12,734 nt of DNA from the NCBI GenBank assembly GCA_024278715.1, contig JAJRSN010000442.1, positions 1 to 12,734 of the forward strand, written 5' to 3'. This DNA comes from Calditrichota bacterium (GTDB lineage: Bacteria > Calditrichota > Calditrichia > Calditrichales > Calditrichaceae). Position numbers and translations under genes: made by a program. The notes under the pieces are model-generated. The model made no database searches. It was not told the DNA's origin and worked only from the letters and a program-made list of their open reading frames with translations. Shown in pieces: positions 6,954 to 12,734 of the stretch; position 1 is the stretch's first letter, and each line of letters opens with the position of its first letter.

Positions 6954-7658
6954 TCACCTTCCTTTAACTTTCTGCAAAACAAACTGATACGCTTCCGCGG
7001 CATCCGAATTTGTAAAATCAAGTCGGCTTTTTTCCCGTTTACCCTCTTCTCCCAATAAGCGGACTCGAAATGTTTCCGGACTTATTTCGTCTCCGATCAT
7101 TACCTGACTTCCGTGTTTCCCAAATTCCAGACGCAAATCCGCCAACAGCATGCCCCGGCGTTCAAACATTGCTTTTAAAACAACATTTACTTTGGACGCC
7201 AGACGATTGATCAGCCTCAGCTCATCCGGCGTGGCTAATCCAAGGGCAAACACATGCGTTTCGGTCATCATGGGTTCATTTAATTGCTGACTTTTCAGGT
7301 AATACTCGATTACCGGATAAGAAAGCGCTTTGCCTTCTTCAGTATTAAAACGCCGACAAAACAATCCCGCCGCCACATTCCTGACCTGGACGGAAAAATC
7401 AAACATCTTTAATTTTTTTACCAGCAACTCGTCAGAGCCGTTTTCCCGTAAATAGTGGGTAAACACGCGATAATTTTCCAAATATTCGAAAATCGCTTTG
7501 GAAATCTCTTTGCGTAATTCCGCCTTTTGCTTGAATTTTACCCGCTCTTCACCGTCGTATTTTGACTGTTCGTTCTTAAATTCCAGAGCCAAAACCTGCT
7601 CGTTTGAAGTGCGATAAAGACACTTATTCTTACCTTTGATGAATAATTCTCCACGCAC
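6954..7658 (-). CDS. SAICAR synthetase-like protein (PurC family, divergent)
   Basis: Residues 1-234 align by eye with PurC, which joins aspartate to CAIR in purine synthesis. Conserved parts are the isoleucine-rich IS.AIFEYLEN..VFTHYL block (about 53-70), VQVRNVAAG (91-99), GKALSYPVIEYYLKS, ALGLATPDELRLI, LLADLRLEFGKHGS and GDEISPET. Several family hallmarks are altered: the opening YEGKAK is FIKGKNK, the D.TAFNG loop is EQSKYDG, the AGS..KR block is AGLFCRR, the DP..NEDH block is EPMMTETH, and the C-terminal SPDT.RLWD plus DKD..R are not seen. The protein may be a true but divergent PurC or a paralogue with another job. No other purine gene is nearby; it lies between htrA and psd, seven bases before psd. 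GTG is the start, with AGGAG eight bases upstream. Confidence 0.75.
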   Translation of the reverse strand: MRGELFIKGKNKCLYRTSNEQVLALEFKNEQSKYDGEERVKFKQKAELRKEISKAIFEYLENYRVFTHYLRENGSDELLVKKLKMFDFSVQVRNVAAGLFCRRFNTEEGKALSYPVIEYYLKSQQLNEPMMTETHVFALGLATPDELRLINRLASKVNVVLKAMFERRGMLLADLRLEFGKHGSQVMIGDEISPETFRVRLLGEEGKREKSRLDFTNSDAAEAYQFVLQKVKGR

Positions 7659-7666
7659 TATCTTAA

Positions 7667-7671
7667 CTCCT
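7667..7671 (-). promoter_or_regulatory. Ribosome binding site for the GTG start at 7658
   Basis: The minus strand reads AAAAGGAG (core AGGAG at 7671-7667) followed after eight bases by GTG. This spacing supports the non-ATG start of the SAICAR synthetase-like gene, whose second codon onward (RGELFIKGK) matches the expected N-terminal position of the family. Confidence 0.6.
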
Positions 7672-7676
7672 TTTCT

Positions 7677-8873
7677 TTATTCCGGATATTCTTCAAGAAC
7701 AATATCTATGTCCAAAATTTTACCGTTGCGCCAAACTTTAATGCGCATTTTGTCCCCGACCCGCAAATCAAGGGAGAGGATTATGGCTTCGGCATCCATG
7801 TAAGTGTTAATGGCTTGCCCGTTAATTTCGACGATAATATCGCCTAATTTTACCCCCGCTTTTTCGGCGGGACTATGGCGGTCGATGCGTCGGACATAAA
7901 CGCCTCTGGTTGACGGATATCCCAGCGAACGCGCAATGTAGGGATTGAGATTGGAGACGTACATTCCGATCCACACATTTTTGTCTTTACCGCGGCGAAA
8001 CTTTAATTTTTCCACCACCTGCTGAATGCGCTTGCTGGGAATGGCAAATCCGATGCCCACAGAGCCGTGGGATTGCGGATCGCCGGTAAAGATGAACGTA
8101 TTCATTCCGATCACTTCGCCGTCGGCATTGCAAAGAGGACCGCCGCTGTTGCCCATGTTGATCGCCGCGTCGGTCTGAATCATGTCCTCGTAAATTCGTC
8201 CTTCAAGCGGAGAAAAATCGCGGTTTACCGCGCTGACAACTCCGACCGTTACGGTGGGTTGATTTCTGATAAATAATCCGAAGGGATTGCCAAGCGCAAT
8301 AGCCCACTCTCCGATTAAAATTTGATCGGAATCTCCGAAGCGAATGTAAGGAAATTTTCCTTCGATTTTCAGCAGGGCAATATCCGAGACGCGATCCTTA
8401 TCCACCAACTGCGCGGGATATTCTTTGCCGTCGGACATGGCTACAATTATCTCGGTCGCTTCTCCGACTACATGTTCATTGGTCACCACATAACCGTCGG
8501 ACGAAATAATGAATCCCGAACCGATGGATTTTACGGGTTGCTCGACAATGCGGTCGCTGAACAATTCCGGAAAAAACTGCCGGAAAAAAGGATCGTCAAA
8601 AAACGGATTGTGCTGCACATAGCGGTCGATTTTGGTTACGTTGATCGAAACCACAGCCGGAGTGACCATTTGCACAGCGCGGGTTAAAGCGTTTTGACGA
8701 TGGCTGGTAATCGAATCGGTTCCCGCCAACGGCTGCGCATGAGCTTCAGTAACCAGAGAAGTGTCGATATTTTGACCATCGGAAGAGGAACCAAAAGGCA
8801 GATAATCTTTTAATAAAATTCCCGCCAGCAATCCTATTCCGAGAGCGACAAAAAATTTCCATGATTTAAACAT
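7677..8873 (-). CDS. htrA: HtrA/Deg-family periplasmic serine protease with one PDZ domain
   Basis: HtrA proteases degrade or refold damaged proteins in the envelope. The 398-residue product has a single N-terminal hydrophobic segment (about residues 6-21), which serves as an uncleaved anchor or signal, then a low-complexity linker. The trypsin-like domain runs from about residue 60 to 285 with the triad His134 (VVTNEHVVG), Asp164 (VSDIALLKI) and Ser243 (NMGNSGGP). A single PDZ domain follows (about 293-395), including RGVYVRRIDRHSPAEKAGVKLGDIIVEING. The length resembles DegS- or HhoA-type members rather than two-PDZ DegP. AGGTGG lies six bases before the ATG. The upstream 161 bases hold a candidate promoter, and this is the first gene of the long co-directional run ending off the left edge, so stress control of htrA could also affect its downstream neighbours. 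Confidence 0.95.
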   Translation of the reverse strand: MFKSWKFFVALGIGLLAGILLKDYLPFGSSSDGQNIDTSLVTEAHAQPLAGTDSITSHRQNALTRAVQMVTPAVVSINVTKIDRYVQHNPFFDDPFFRQFFPELFSDRIVEQPVKSIGSGFIISSDGYVVTNEHVVGEATEIIVAMSDGKEYPAQLVDKDRVSDIALLKIEGKFPYIRFGDSDQILIGEWAIALGNPFGLFIRNQPTVTVGVVSAVNRDFSPLEGRIYEDMIQTDAAINMGNSGGPLCNADGEVIGMNTFIFTGDPQSHGSVGIGFAIPSKRIQQVVEKLKFRRGKDKNVWIGMYVSNLNPYIARSLGYPSTRGVYVRRIDRHSPAEKAGVKLGDIIVEINGQAINTYMDAEAIILSLDLRVGDKMRIKVWRNGKILDIDIVLEEYPE

Positions 8874-8988
8874 TTTAATCCACCTGGTTATTATTTTTTA
8901 TTTAAGTAATTGAGAAATTTCAATTTTATTTTCAACCGTTTGTCGGTTCCTTCCGTTTTTTCTTTTCGATCCGAAAAAGACGAATAAA

Positions 8989-9016
8989 ATTTTAGCGCAA
9001 ATTTTCGTTTTGACAA
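8989..9016 (-). promoter_or_regulatory. Candidate sigma-70-like promoter upstream of htrA
   Basis: On the minus strand TTGTCA (9016-9011) and TAAAAT (8994-8989) are separated by 16 bases; each matches the consensus at five of six positions. The transcript would start near 8982 and have a leader of about 108 bases before htrA. The region is AT-rich, so a chance match is possible. The rest of the gap between htrA and the transaldolase holds a bulged inverted repeat (8961-8980) and no visible gene. Confidence 0.4.
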
Positions 9017-9034
9017 AGTTAAGTACCGCCCTGA

Positions 9035-9688
9035 TTATTTATTCCGTTGCTGCACCTTTTCCCAATCCGCCAAAAAGCGGTCAATACCGATATCGGTTAA
9101 AGGATGCTTGATCATCTTTTCGATTACCGCAAATGGAATGGTAGCGATGTCGGCTCCGTACATGGCGGCTTCGACCACATGCATCGGATGACGAATGCTG
9201 GCGACTATGATTTCGGCTTCAATCATGTAATTATCAAAAATTTGTTTGATTTGTCCGATCAACTCCATGCCGGGGGCGGCGATATCGTCCAATCTTCCCA
9301 CAAACGGACTTACAAAAGTGGCTCCGGCTCTGGCTGCCAAAAGCGCCTGAATCGGAGAAAAAACAAGAGTAACGTTGGTGCGTATGCCCTCTTCGTTTAA
9401 TACTTTAACAGCTTTTAAACCCTCTTTGGTCATGGGAATTTTAACAACAATATTCGGATGAATTGCCGCTAATTCTCTGGCTTCTGTCACCATTCCTTCG
9501 TGATCCAAAGAAACCGCCTCGGCGCTCACGGGTCCGTCAACTACTTCGCAAATGGAGCGGTAGATTTCCACCGGCTCGCCCTGCTCTTTGGAAATCAAAG
9601 TCGGATTTGTGGTAACTCCGTCCAAAACGCCCAAGCTTGCCGCTTCTTTAATCTGATCAAGATTTGCGGTATCTATAAAGAATTTCAT
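9035..9688 (-). CDS. tal: Small transaldolase (TalC/fructose-6-phosphate aldolase family), copy 2
   Basis: A 217-residue cytosolic aldolase that moves a dihydroxyacetone unit between sugar phosphates in the non-oxidative pentose phosphate pathway. It belongs to the short decameric TalC/FSA class rather than the 320-residue TalB class. The family start MKFFIDTANLDQIKEAASLG, the DGVTTNPTLISKE block, VVKIPMTKEGL with Schiff-base Lys83, TNVTLVFSPIQALLAARAGATFVSPFVGRLDDI and IIVASIRHPMHV are all present, and it ends KHPLTDIGIDRFLADWEKVQ. It is about 76% identical (166 of 217 by hand count) to the adjacent upstream copy, so the two arose by duplication. GGAAAGGA precedes the ATG. Transaldolase rather than fructose-6-phosphate aldolase activity is the more common one in this subgroup, but sequence alone does not prove it. 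Confidence 0.93.
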   Translation of the reverse strand: MKFFIDTANLDQIKEAASLGVLDGVTTNPTLISKEQGEPVEIYRSICEVVDGPVSAEAVSLDHEGMVTEARELAAIHPNIVVKIPMTKEGLKAVKVLNEEGIRTNVTLVFSPIQALLAARAGATFVSPFVGRLDDIAAPGMELIGQIKQIFDNYMIEAEIIVASIRHPMHVVEAAMYGADIATIPFAVIEKMIKHPLTDIGIDRFLADWEKVQQRNK

Positions 9689-9732
9689 CTTCTTATTTCC
9701 TTTCCGTTTTTCTTAAATTAAAATCCGAATCA

Positions 9733-9799
9733 ATTTTTGCTGCTGATGTTTTTTCGGCAAAAATGACACAACAAGTAATCTCACACATTAAATTTTTGC
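9733..9799 (-). repeat. Three alternating 8-base inverted repeats in the leader of the second transaldolase
   Basis: Plus-strand ATTTTTGC occurs at 9733-9740 and again at 9792-9799, and its exact complement GCAAAAAT lies between them at 9757-9764. The middle arm can pair with either flank (loops of 16 and 27 bases), giving two mutually exclusive hairpins in the transcript, or the copies could be protein-binding half-sites. The arms hold only two G-C pairs each, so the hairpins would be weak. No run of U follows either one. The rest of the 128-base gap between the two transaldolases shows no gene and no clear promoter. Confidence 0.45.
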
Positions 9800-9816
9800 A
9801 CGTAATCTTTCTTACC

Positions 9817-10470
9817 TCATTTATTCCTTTGTTGAACCTTTTCCCAATCCGCCAAAAAACGCTCGATACCGATATCGGTTAAAGGATGCTTAATCATTTT
9901 CTCGATCACGGAAAACGGGATAGTGGCGATGTCCGCTCCGATCAAAGCGGTTTCCACCACATGCAGGGGGTGGCGAATACTTGCCACAATAATTTCCGTT
10001 TCCAACATGTAATTATCGAATATCCGCTTAATTTGGGCAATTACATCCATTCCGCTTTGAGTAATATCGTCCAATCTTCCGACAAAGGGGCAGACAAAAG
10101 TGGCACCTGCTCTGGCAGCCATCAAAGCCTGAATGGGCGAAAAAATCAGCGTTACATTGGTCTTAATTCCTTCCGCGGTAAAAATTTTAACCGCTTTTAA
10201 ACCGTCTTTTGTCATGGGAATTTTAATCACAATATTGGAATGGATTTTTGCCAGTTCGCGTCCTTCTTCCACAATTCCCTGCCAGTCCAGCGAAACCACT
10301 TCCGCGTTAACCGGACCGTCAACAAGATCACAAATCTGTTTAAAAATATCTTCGGGAGTTCCCTGCTCTTTAGCCAGTAAGGTAGGATTCGTGGTCACGC
10401 CGTCCACAATTCCAAGACTCGCAGCCTCGCGAATCTCTTCCACATTGGCGGAATCAATAAAAAACTTCAT
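9817..10470 (-). CDS. tal: Small transaldolase (TalC/fructose-6-phosphate aldolase family), copy 1
   Basis: A second 217-residue paralogue with the same fold and active site: MKFFIDSANVEEIREAASLG, DGVTTNPTLLAKE, VIKIPMTKDGL with the predicted Schiff-base Lys83, TNVTLIFSPIQALMAARAGATFVCPFVGRLDDI and the same last 28 residues apart from one Asp/Glu change. Differences from the neighbouring copy cluster in residues 34-71, which are mostly surface helices, while the barrel strands are conserved. Both copies keep catalytic residues and full length, so both are probably active; different expression or substrate preference could explain their retention. GAGGA lies seven bases before the ATG. The 119-base gap upstream, after truA, contains a short GCGC hairpin and no clear promoter, so read-through from truA is possible. 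Confidence 0.93.
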   Translation of the reverse strand: MKFFIDSANVEEIREAASLGIVDGVTTNPTLLAKEQGTPEDIFKQICDLVDGPVNAEVVSLDWQGIVEEGRELAKIHSNIVIKIPMTKDGLKAVKIFTAEGIKTNVTLIFSPIQALMAARAGATFVCPFVGRLDDITQSGMDVIAQIKRIFDNYMLETEIIVASIRHPLHVVETALIGADIATIPFSVIEKMIKHPLTDIGIERFLADWEKVQQRNK

Positions 10471-10589
10471 TTCTTATTCCTCGTCTTTAGCGTCAAAAGT
10501 TAAGTTTTTTCTTTTCAATTGATAATTATCTCTGTTTTCCGTTTTTTGATCTTTGTCTTGCTTTTTCAATGGCGCTTCACCGCGCTGCG

Positions 10590-11324
10590 TTAATATTTAA
10601 CCTCTTCTAAAATCAAACCCTGCGGAGGAGCGGTTAACGGAACGCGGGTTCGGTCTTTTGAATCGATGATGTTTTCCAGCTCGCTTAAAGTGATTTTTCC
10701 GTTTCCGAGCGCTACAAACGATCCGACTATGGAGCGCACCATTCCATGTAAAAAACGATCGGCTGAAATCTGGTAAACAAGCAAACCGTCCTTTTCGAAC
10801 CACTCGCTTTTGAAAATTTTACAACGATGGTGTTTAACTTTGCTTTTAATTTTACAAAAAGCCTGAAAATCGACAACCCGTTTAATAAGCTCCGCGCCCT
10901 TTTGCATTAAAGTCAAATTCAACGCTACCGGAATCGTCCATACAAATCGACGATAGATAGCCGTTGGTTCCAATGAAATGTAATAGCAATAACGTCGTTC
11001 GACGGCATGATAGCGGGCATGAAAATTATCAGCGCAATATTCGATATCTTTAATTACGATATCTTCGGGCAACAATCCGTTCAAAGAACGTTTCAATTTC
11101 CGCAAGGGAAAATCGGGAATATCAAAATGAGCCGTCTGACCTTTAGCGTGAACGCCCGTATCCGTTCGCCCGGAGCCGGTTACACGTATCAATTGCTTAA
11201 AAATTACCCGCAGAGCTTTTTCGATTTCCGCCTGAATCGTGTTTTGCCCTTTTTGCAATTGCCAGCCAAAATAACGCGTTCCTTCGTATTCAATTATTGC
11301 TTTTACTCTGGGCATTCCTTCCAT
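10590..11324 (-). CDS. truA: tRNA pseudouridine(38-40) synthase
   Basis: TruA converts uridines 38-40 of the tRNA anticodon arm to pseudouridine. The 244-residue protein has the usual length and motifs: VKAIIEYEGTRYFGWQLQKGQNTIQ (7-31), GSGRTDTGVHAKGQ with catalytic Asp55, FHARYHAVERRYCYYI (about 103-118), FQAFCK, and DRFLHGMVRSIVGSFVALGNGKI near the C-terminus. The start is either the ATG at 11324 or the ATG at 11315 (MPRVKA); the second resembles typical family starts but GGAAGGA touches it too closely, while the first has only a weak AGGT. A good promoter lies just upstream and would give a leader of about 15 bases, so truA probably begins a transcript. Confidence 0.95.
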   Translation of the reverse strand: MEGMPRVKAIIEYEGTRYFGWQLQKGQNTIQAEIEKALRVIFKQLIRVTGSGRTDTGVHAKGQTAHFDIPDFPLRKLKRSLNGLLPEDIVIKDIEYCADNFHARYHAVERRYCYYISLEPTAIYRRFVWTIPVALNLTLMQKGAELIKRVVDFQAFCKIKSKVKHHRCKIFKSEWFEKDGLLVYQISADRFLHGMVRSIVGSFVALGNGKITLSELENIIDSKDRTRVPLTAPPQGLILEEVKY

Positions 11325-11345
11325 CGACCTAAATATGATTTGTGC

Positions 11346-11374
11346 AATATAAAGGATTTTTTGTTTCGTTTCAA
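11346..11374 (-). promoter_or_regulatory. Sigma-70-like promoter of truA
   Basis: On the minus strand TTGAAA (11374-11369) and TATATT (11351-11346) are separated by exactly 17 bases; each matches consensus at five of six positions. The predicted start point near 11339 gives a leader of about 15 bases. Its position right before truA, after the ccmF palindromes, supports it. The other bases between here and 11497 are AT-rich with a perfect 12-base palindrome TTAATATATTAA at 11443-11454 and no visible gene. Confidence 0.55.
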
Positions 11375-11497
11375 GTTGGTGAAATTTTTATAAGTTATAG
11401 AAATTAAAAGGGTTAAAGGGATAAGCTACATTGACGTTAATTTTAATATATTAACACTAAAATCCTTATTTTTTTGTTAAGCGTATAAGAGTTAAAC

Positions 11498-11583
11498 GGC
11501 TTCCCCGGCGCAGCTCCCTGAGCCTGTCGAAGGAAGCCTGTTTATTTATTCACTCTCCGCTCCCTGAGCCTGTCGAAGGGAGC
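11498..11583. repeat. Two REP-like palindromic repeats downstream of ccmF
   Basis: Two 25-base units, 11513-11537 and 11559-11583, differ at one position and share CTCCCTGAGCCTGTCGAAGG. The copy nearest ccmF is a stem with perfect six-base arms GCTCCC and GGGAGC. In the other copy that arm is changed to GGAAGC, but a separate GGCTTCC at 11498-11504 pairs perfectly with GGAAGCC at 11532-11538, so a stem is kept in a different register. The core CCTGAGCCTGTCGAAGG is, to my knowledge, a dispersed repeat in many bacterial genomes. The units start 18 bases after the ccmF stop and may stabilise the mRNA end or help terminate it; no U-run follows. Confidence 0.7.
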
Positions 11584-11600
11584 TTAGTTCCCGGTTTAAC

Positions 11601-12734
11601 CTATTGTTCCTTAAACCGATGGTAAAGCGAAAACAGGAAACCGATAATCATAATAAACGTGCCCAGCCACAACAGATTGATGAATGGTTTAACGGTAATT
11701 TGTGCGGTTAAAATTTCCTTTCCCATTACGACGTCGGCTTGGGGCGCGTTTTTACTGATCACAACGGAGACAGAGCGTTTTTCAACATTAATACTCTTCA
11801 GATAAACCGTGCGCCGATTATCGACAAATTTTACGGCTAATCTTTTCTTGTTTTTCCCTTTGATATTAATGCCGGGGCTGATCTCGCTTAGCAGATTGCC
11901 TTTTCCGTCATACACTTCCACAACCGCTTTAAGAATAATCTCAGCGCCGCTCATTTGATGCTCGTTCATATCGTAAGCCTTAAAAAGCAAAACATAATCG
12001 CCAAACTTAACCTTTTGCCCTTTTATCAGAATTAATTCATCACCCGGCGGCAAGATTTGTTCGGGAGGAATAATCTGAACAGGCGAGATGTACAAATCCC
12101 GAATCCATTTATTTTCAACGGATGGTCCGACTACCCATGACTGATTGTAATCGCTCCAGTAGAATTTGGCATTGGTTTCTTTGCCGTTAACCTGAAAAAT
12201 CACTTTGTCTTTACCGTCGGACGAAGGCACTTTACCCTTGTAAACGATCTGATATCCGAAAACTTCTTTGGGACTATCTTTCGGTAAGGCGGCTTCAACG
12301 GAGCTGTCATAAACCGAAGATGTAACGATGCCCATCAACATTAATCCAACGCCCACATGCGCCAGATATCCGCCTAAGGCGTATTTTTTGTTGCGTAAAA
12401 AGCGAATGGCGATTTGTCCGTTAATCAATATCAGAAAAACGGAGAAGATCATTATCAACAGCGAAATTAAATTCCGGATCCCAAGGATAAAAAAGACAAT
12501 CCCAAACGCCAAACCGATTGCCCCGTGCACAACGACCGTACGCAGTCTATCCCAACTGTTTGCCTTCCAGCGCAACACGGGAGACAATCCCAGAAGCAGA
12601 GCCAATAAAACAGCGGCGGGTCCCGCTATATAGTTGTAATATCGGGGGATAAAACTTTCGGGGTTATCTTTAAATATGCTGCTGAATAACGGCAACGACG
12701 TTCCCACAAAAACAAAGAGCGCCGTTAAAATCAG
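11601..12734 (-). CDS. ccmF: Cytochrome c maturation heme lyase CcmF-like, C-terminal part (5' end off window)
   Basis: The frame is open to the right edge (378 codons including the stop), so the N-terminal half is missing; the GTG at 12707 is an internal codon. CcmF joins heme to apocytochrome c in the periplasm. Visible features, numbered from the edge: the GTSLPLF block at about 11-17 (family LGTLYPL), helices at about 35-53, 68-84 and 88-110, then the helix GGYLAHVGVGLMLMGIVTSS (about 121-140) with the family's conserved histidine in LAH at about 126. A periplasmic domain of some 190 beta-rich residues follows, ending in KPFINLLWLGTFIMIIGFLFSLYHRFKEQ, the typical last helix and basic tail. 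The protein could instead belong to a fused CcmF/CcsA variant, which the missing half would settle. Other ccm genes are expected to the right. Confidence 0.88.
   Translation of the reverse strand: MILTALFVFVGTSLPLFSSIFKDNPESFIPRYYNYIAGPAAVLLALLLGLSPVLRWKANSWDRLRTVVVHGAIGLAFGIVFFILGIRNLISLLIMIFSVFLILINGQIAIRFLRNKKYALGGYLAHVGVGLMLMGIVTSSVYDSSVEAALPKDSPKEVFGYQIVYKGKVPSSDGKDKVIFQVNGKETNAKFYWSDYNQSWVVGPSVENKWIRDLYISPVQIIPPEQILPPGDELILIKGQKVKFGDYVLLFKAYDMNEHQMSGAEIILKAVVEVYDGKGNLLSEISPGINIKGKNKKRLAVKFVDNRRTVYLKSINVEKRSVSVVISKNAPQADVVMGKEILTAQITVKPFINLLWLGTFIMIIGFLFSLYHRFKEQ

Noticed and set aside
6299..7021. Longer psd start at the ATG at 7021
   Set aside because: It would overlap the upstream gene by 68 bases and add a basic leader foreign to PSD-A; the ATG at 6946 has a well placed AAGGTGA.
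8961..8980. Inverted repeat before htrA as a terminator for the transaldolases
   Set aside because: The arms are AT-rich with one bulge, and in the minus-strand transcript the stem is followed by A residues, not U. The U-run is on the wrong side.
9035..10470. Duplicate transaldolase genes as an assembly artefact
   Set aside because: The proteins differ at about 51 positions and the flanking spacers are unrelated, so this is a true old duplication.
11513..11583. Start of a CRISPR array
   Set aside because: Only two 25-base units with a 21-base gap, both palindromic, and no further copies or cas genes.

Overview
All genes in this window are on the minus strand, so transcription runs from high to low coordinates. 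It looks like an ordinary chromosomal housekeeping region of a diderm bacterium: there are a cytochrome c maturation protein, an envelope HtrA protease, a Tat component and phosphatidylethanolamine synthesis genes. The DNA is moderately AT-rich and Shine-Dalgarno sites (GAGGTGG, AGGAG, AGGTGG) are clear. The combination of a DUF4321-type small membrane protein, class A phosphatidylserine decarboxylase, pssA and GatA/GatB suggests a Calditrichota-like or other FCB-related lineage. That placement is inference from general resemblance and no search was run. I see no phage, transposon, CRISPR, rRNA or tRNA.

Layout in order of transcription. (1) 12734-11601: C-terminal part of a CcmF-type cytochrome c heme lyase, cut by the window edge. 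(2) 11600-11325: a 276-base intergenic stretch with two short REP-like palindromes just after ccmF and a good sigma-70-like promoter for truA. (3) truA, followed by two tandem paralogous small transaldolases (about 76% identical). The second transaldolase has a leader with three alternating inverted repeats. (4) From a candidate promoter near 9000, ten genes follow with gaps of at most 77 bases: htrA, a divergent SAICAR-synthetase-like gene, psd, pssA, a DUF4321 gene, tatA, gatA, gatB, an isoprenylcysteine/phospholipid methyltransferase-family gene, an unrecognised membrane protein with a winged-helix-like C-terminus, and the start of an isoaspartyl peptidase/asparaginase that runs off the left edge.

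Working together: PssA makes phosphatidylserine and Psd decarboxylates it to phosphatidylethanolamine; the two genes overlap by four bases. TatA belongs to twin-arginine export, HtrA to envelope protein quality control. GatA and GatB are two subunits of the amidotransferase that makes Gln-tRNA(Gln) and/or Asn-tRNA(Asn); no gatC is visible here.

Points of interest: gatA is split by an apparent one-base deletion in its N-terminal region (near 4888); the unrecognised protein at 778-1557 may be a membrane-tethered regulator; the SAICAR-synthetase-like protein lacks several family signature residues; and the second transaldolase has a possible switch-like leader. I found no convincing wholly new multi-gene system.
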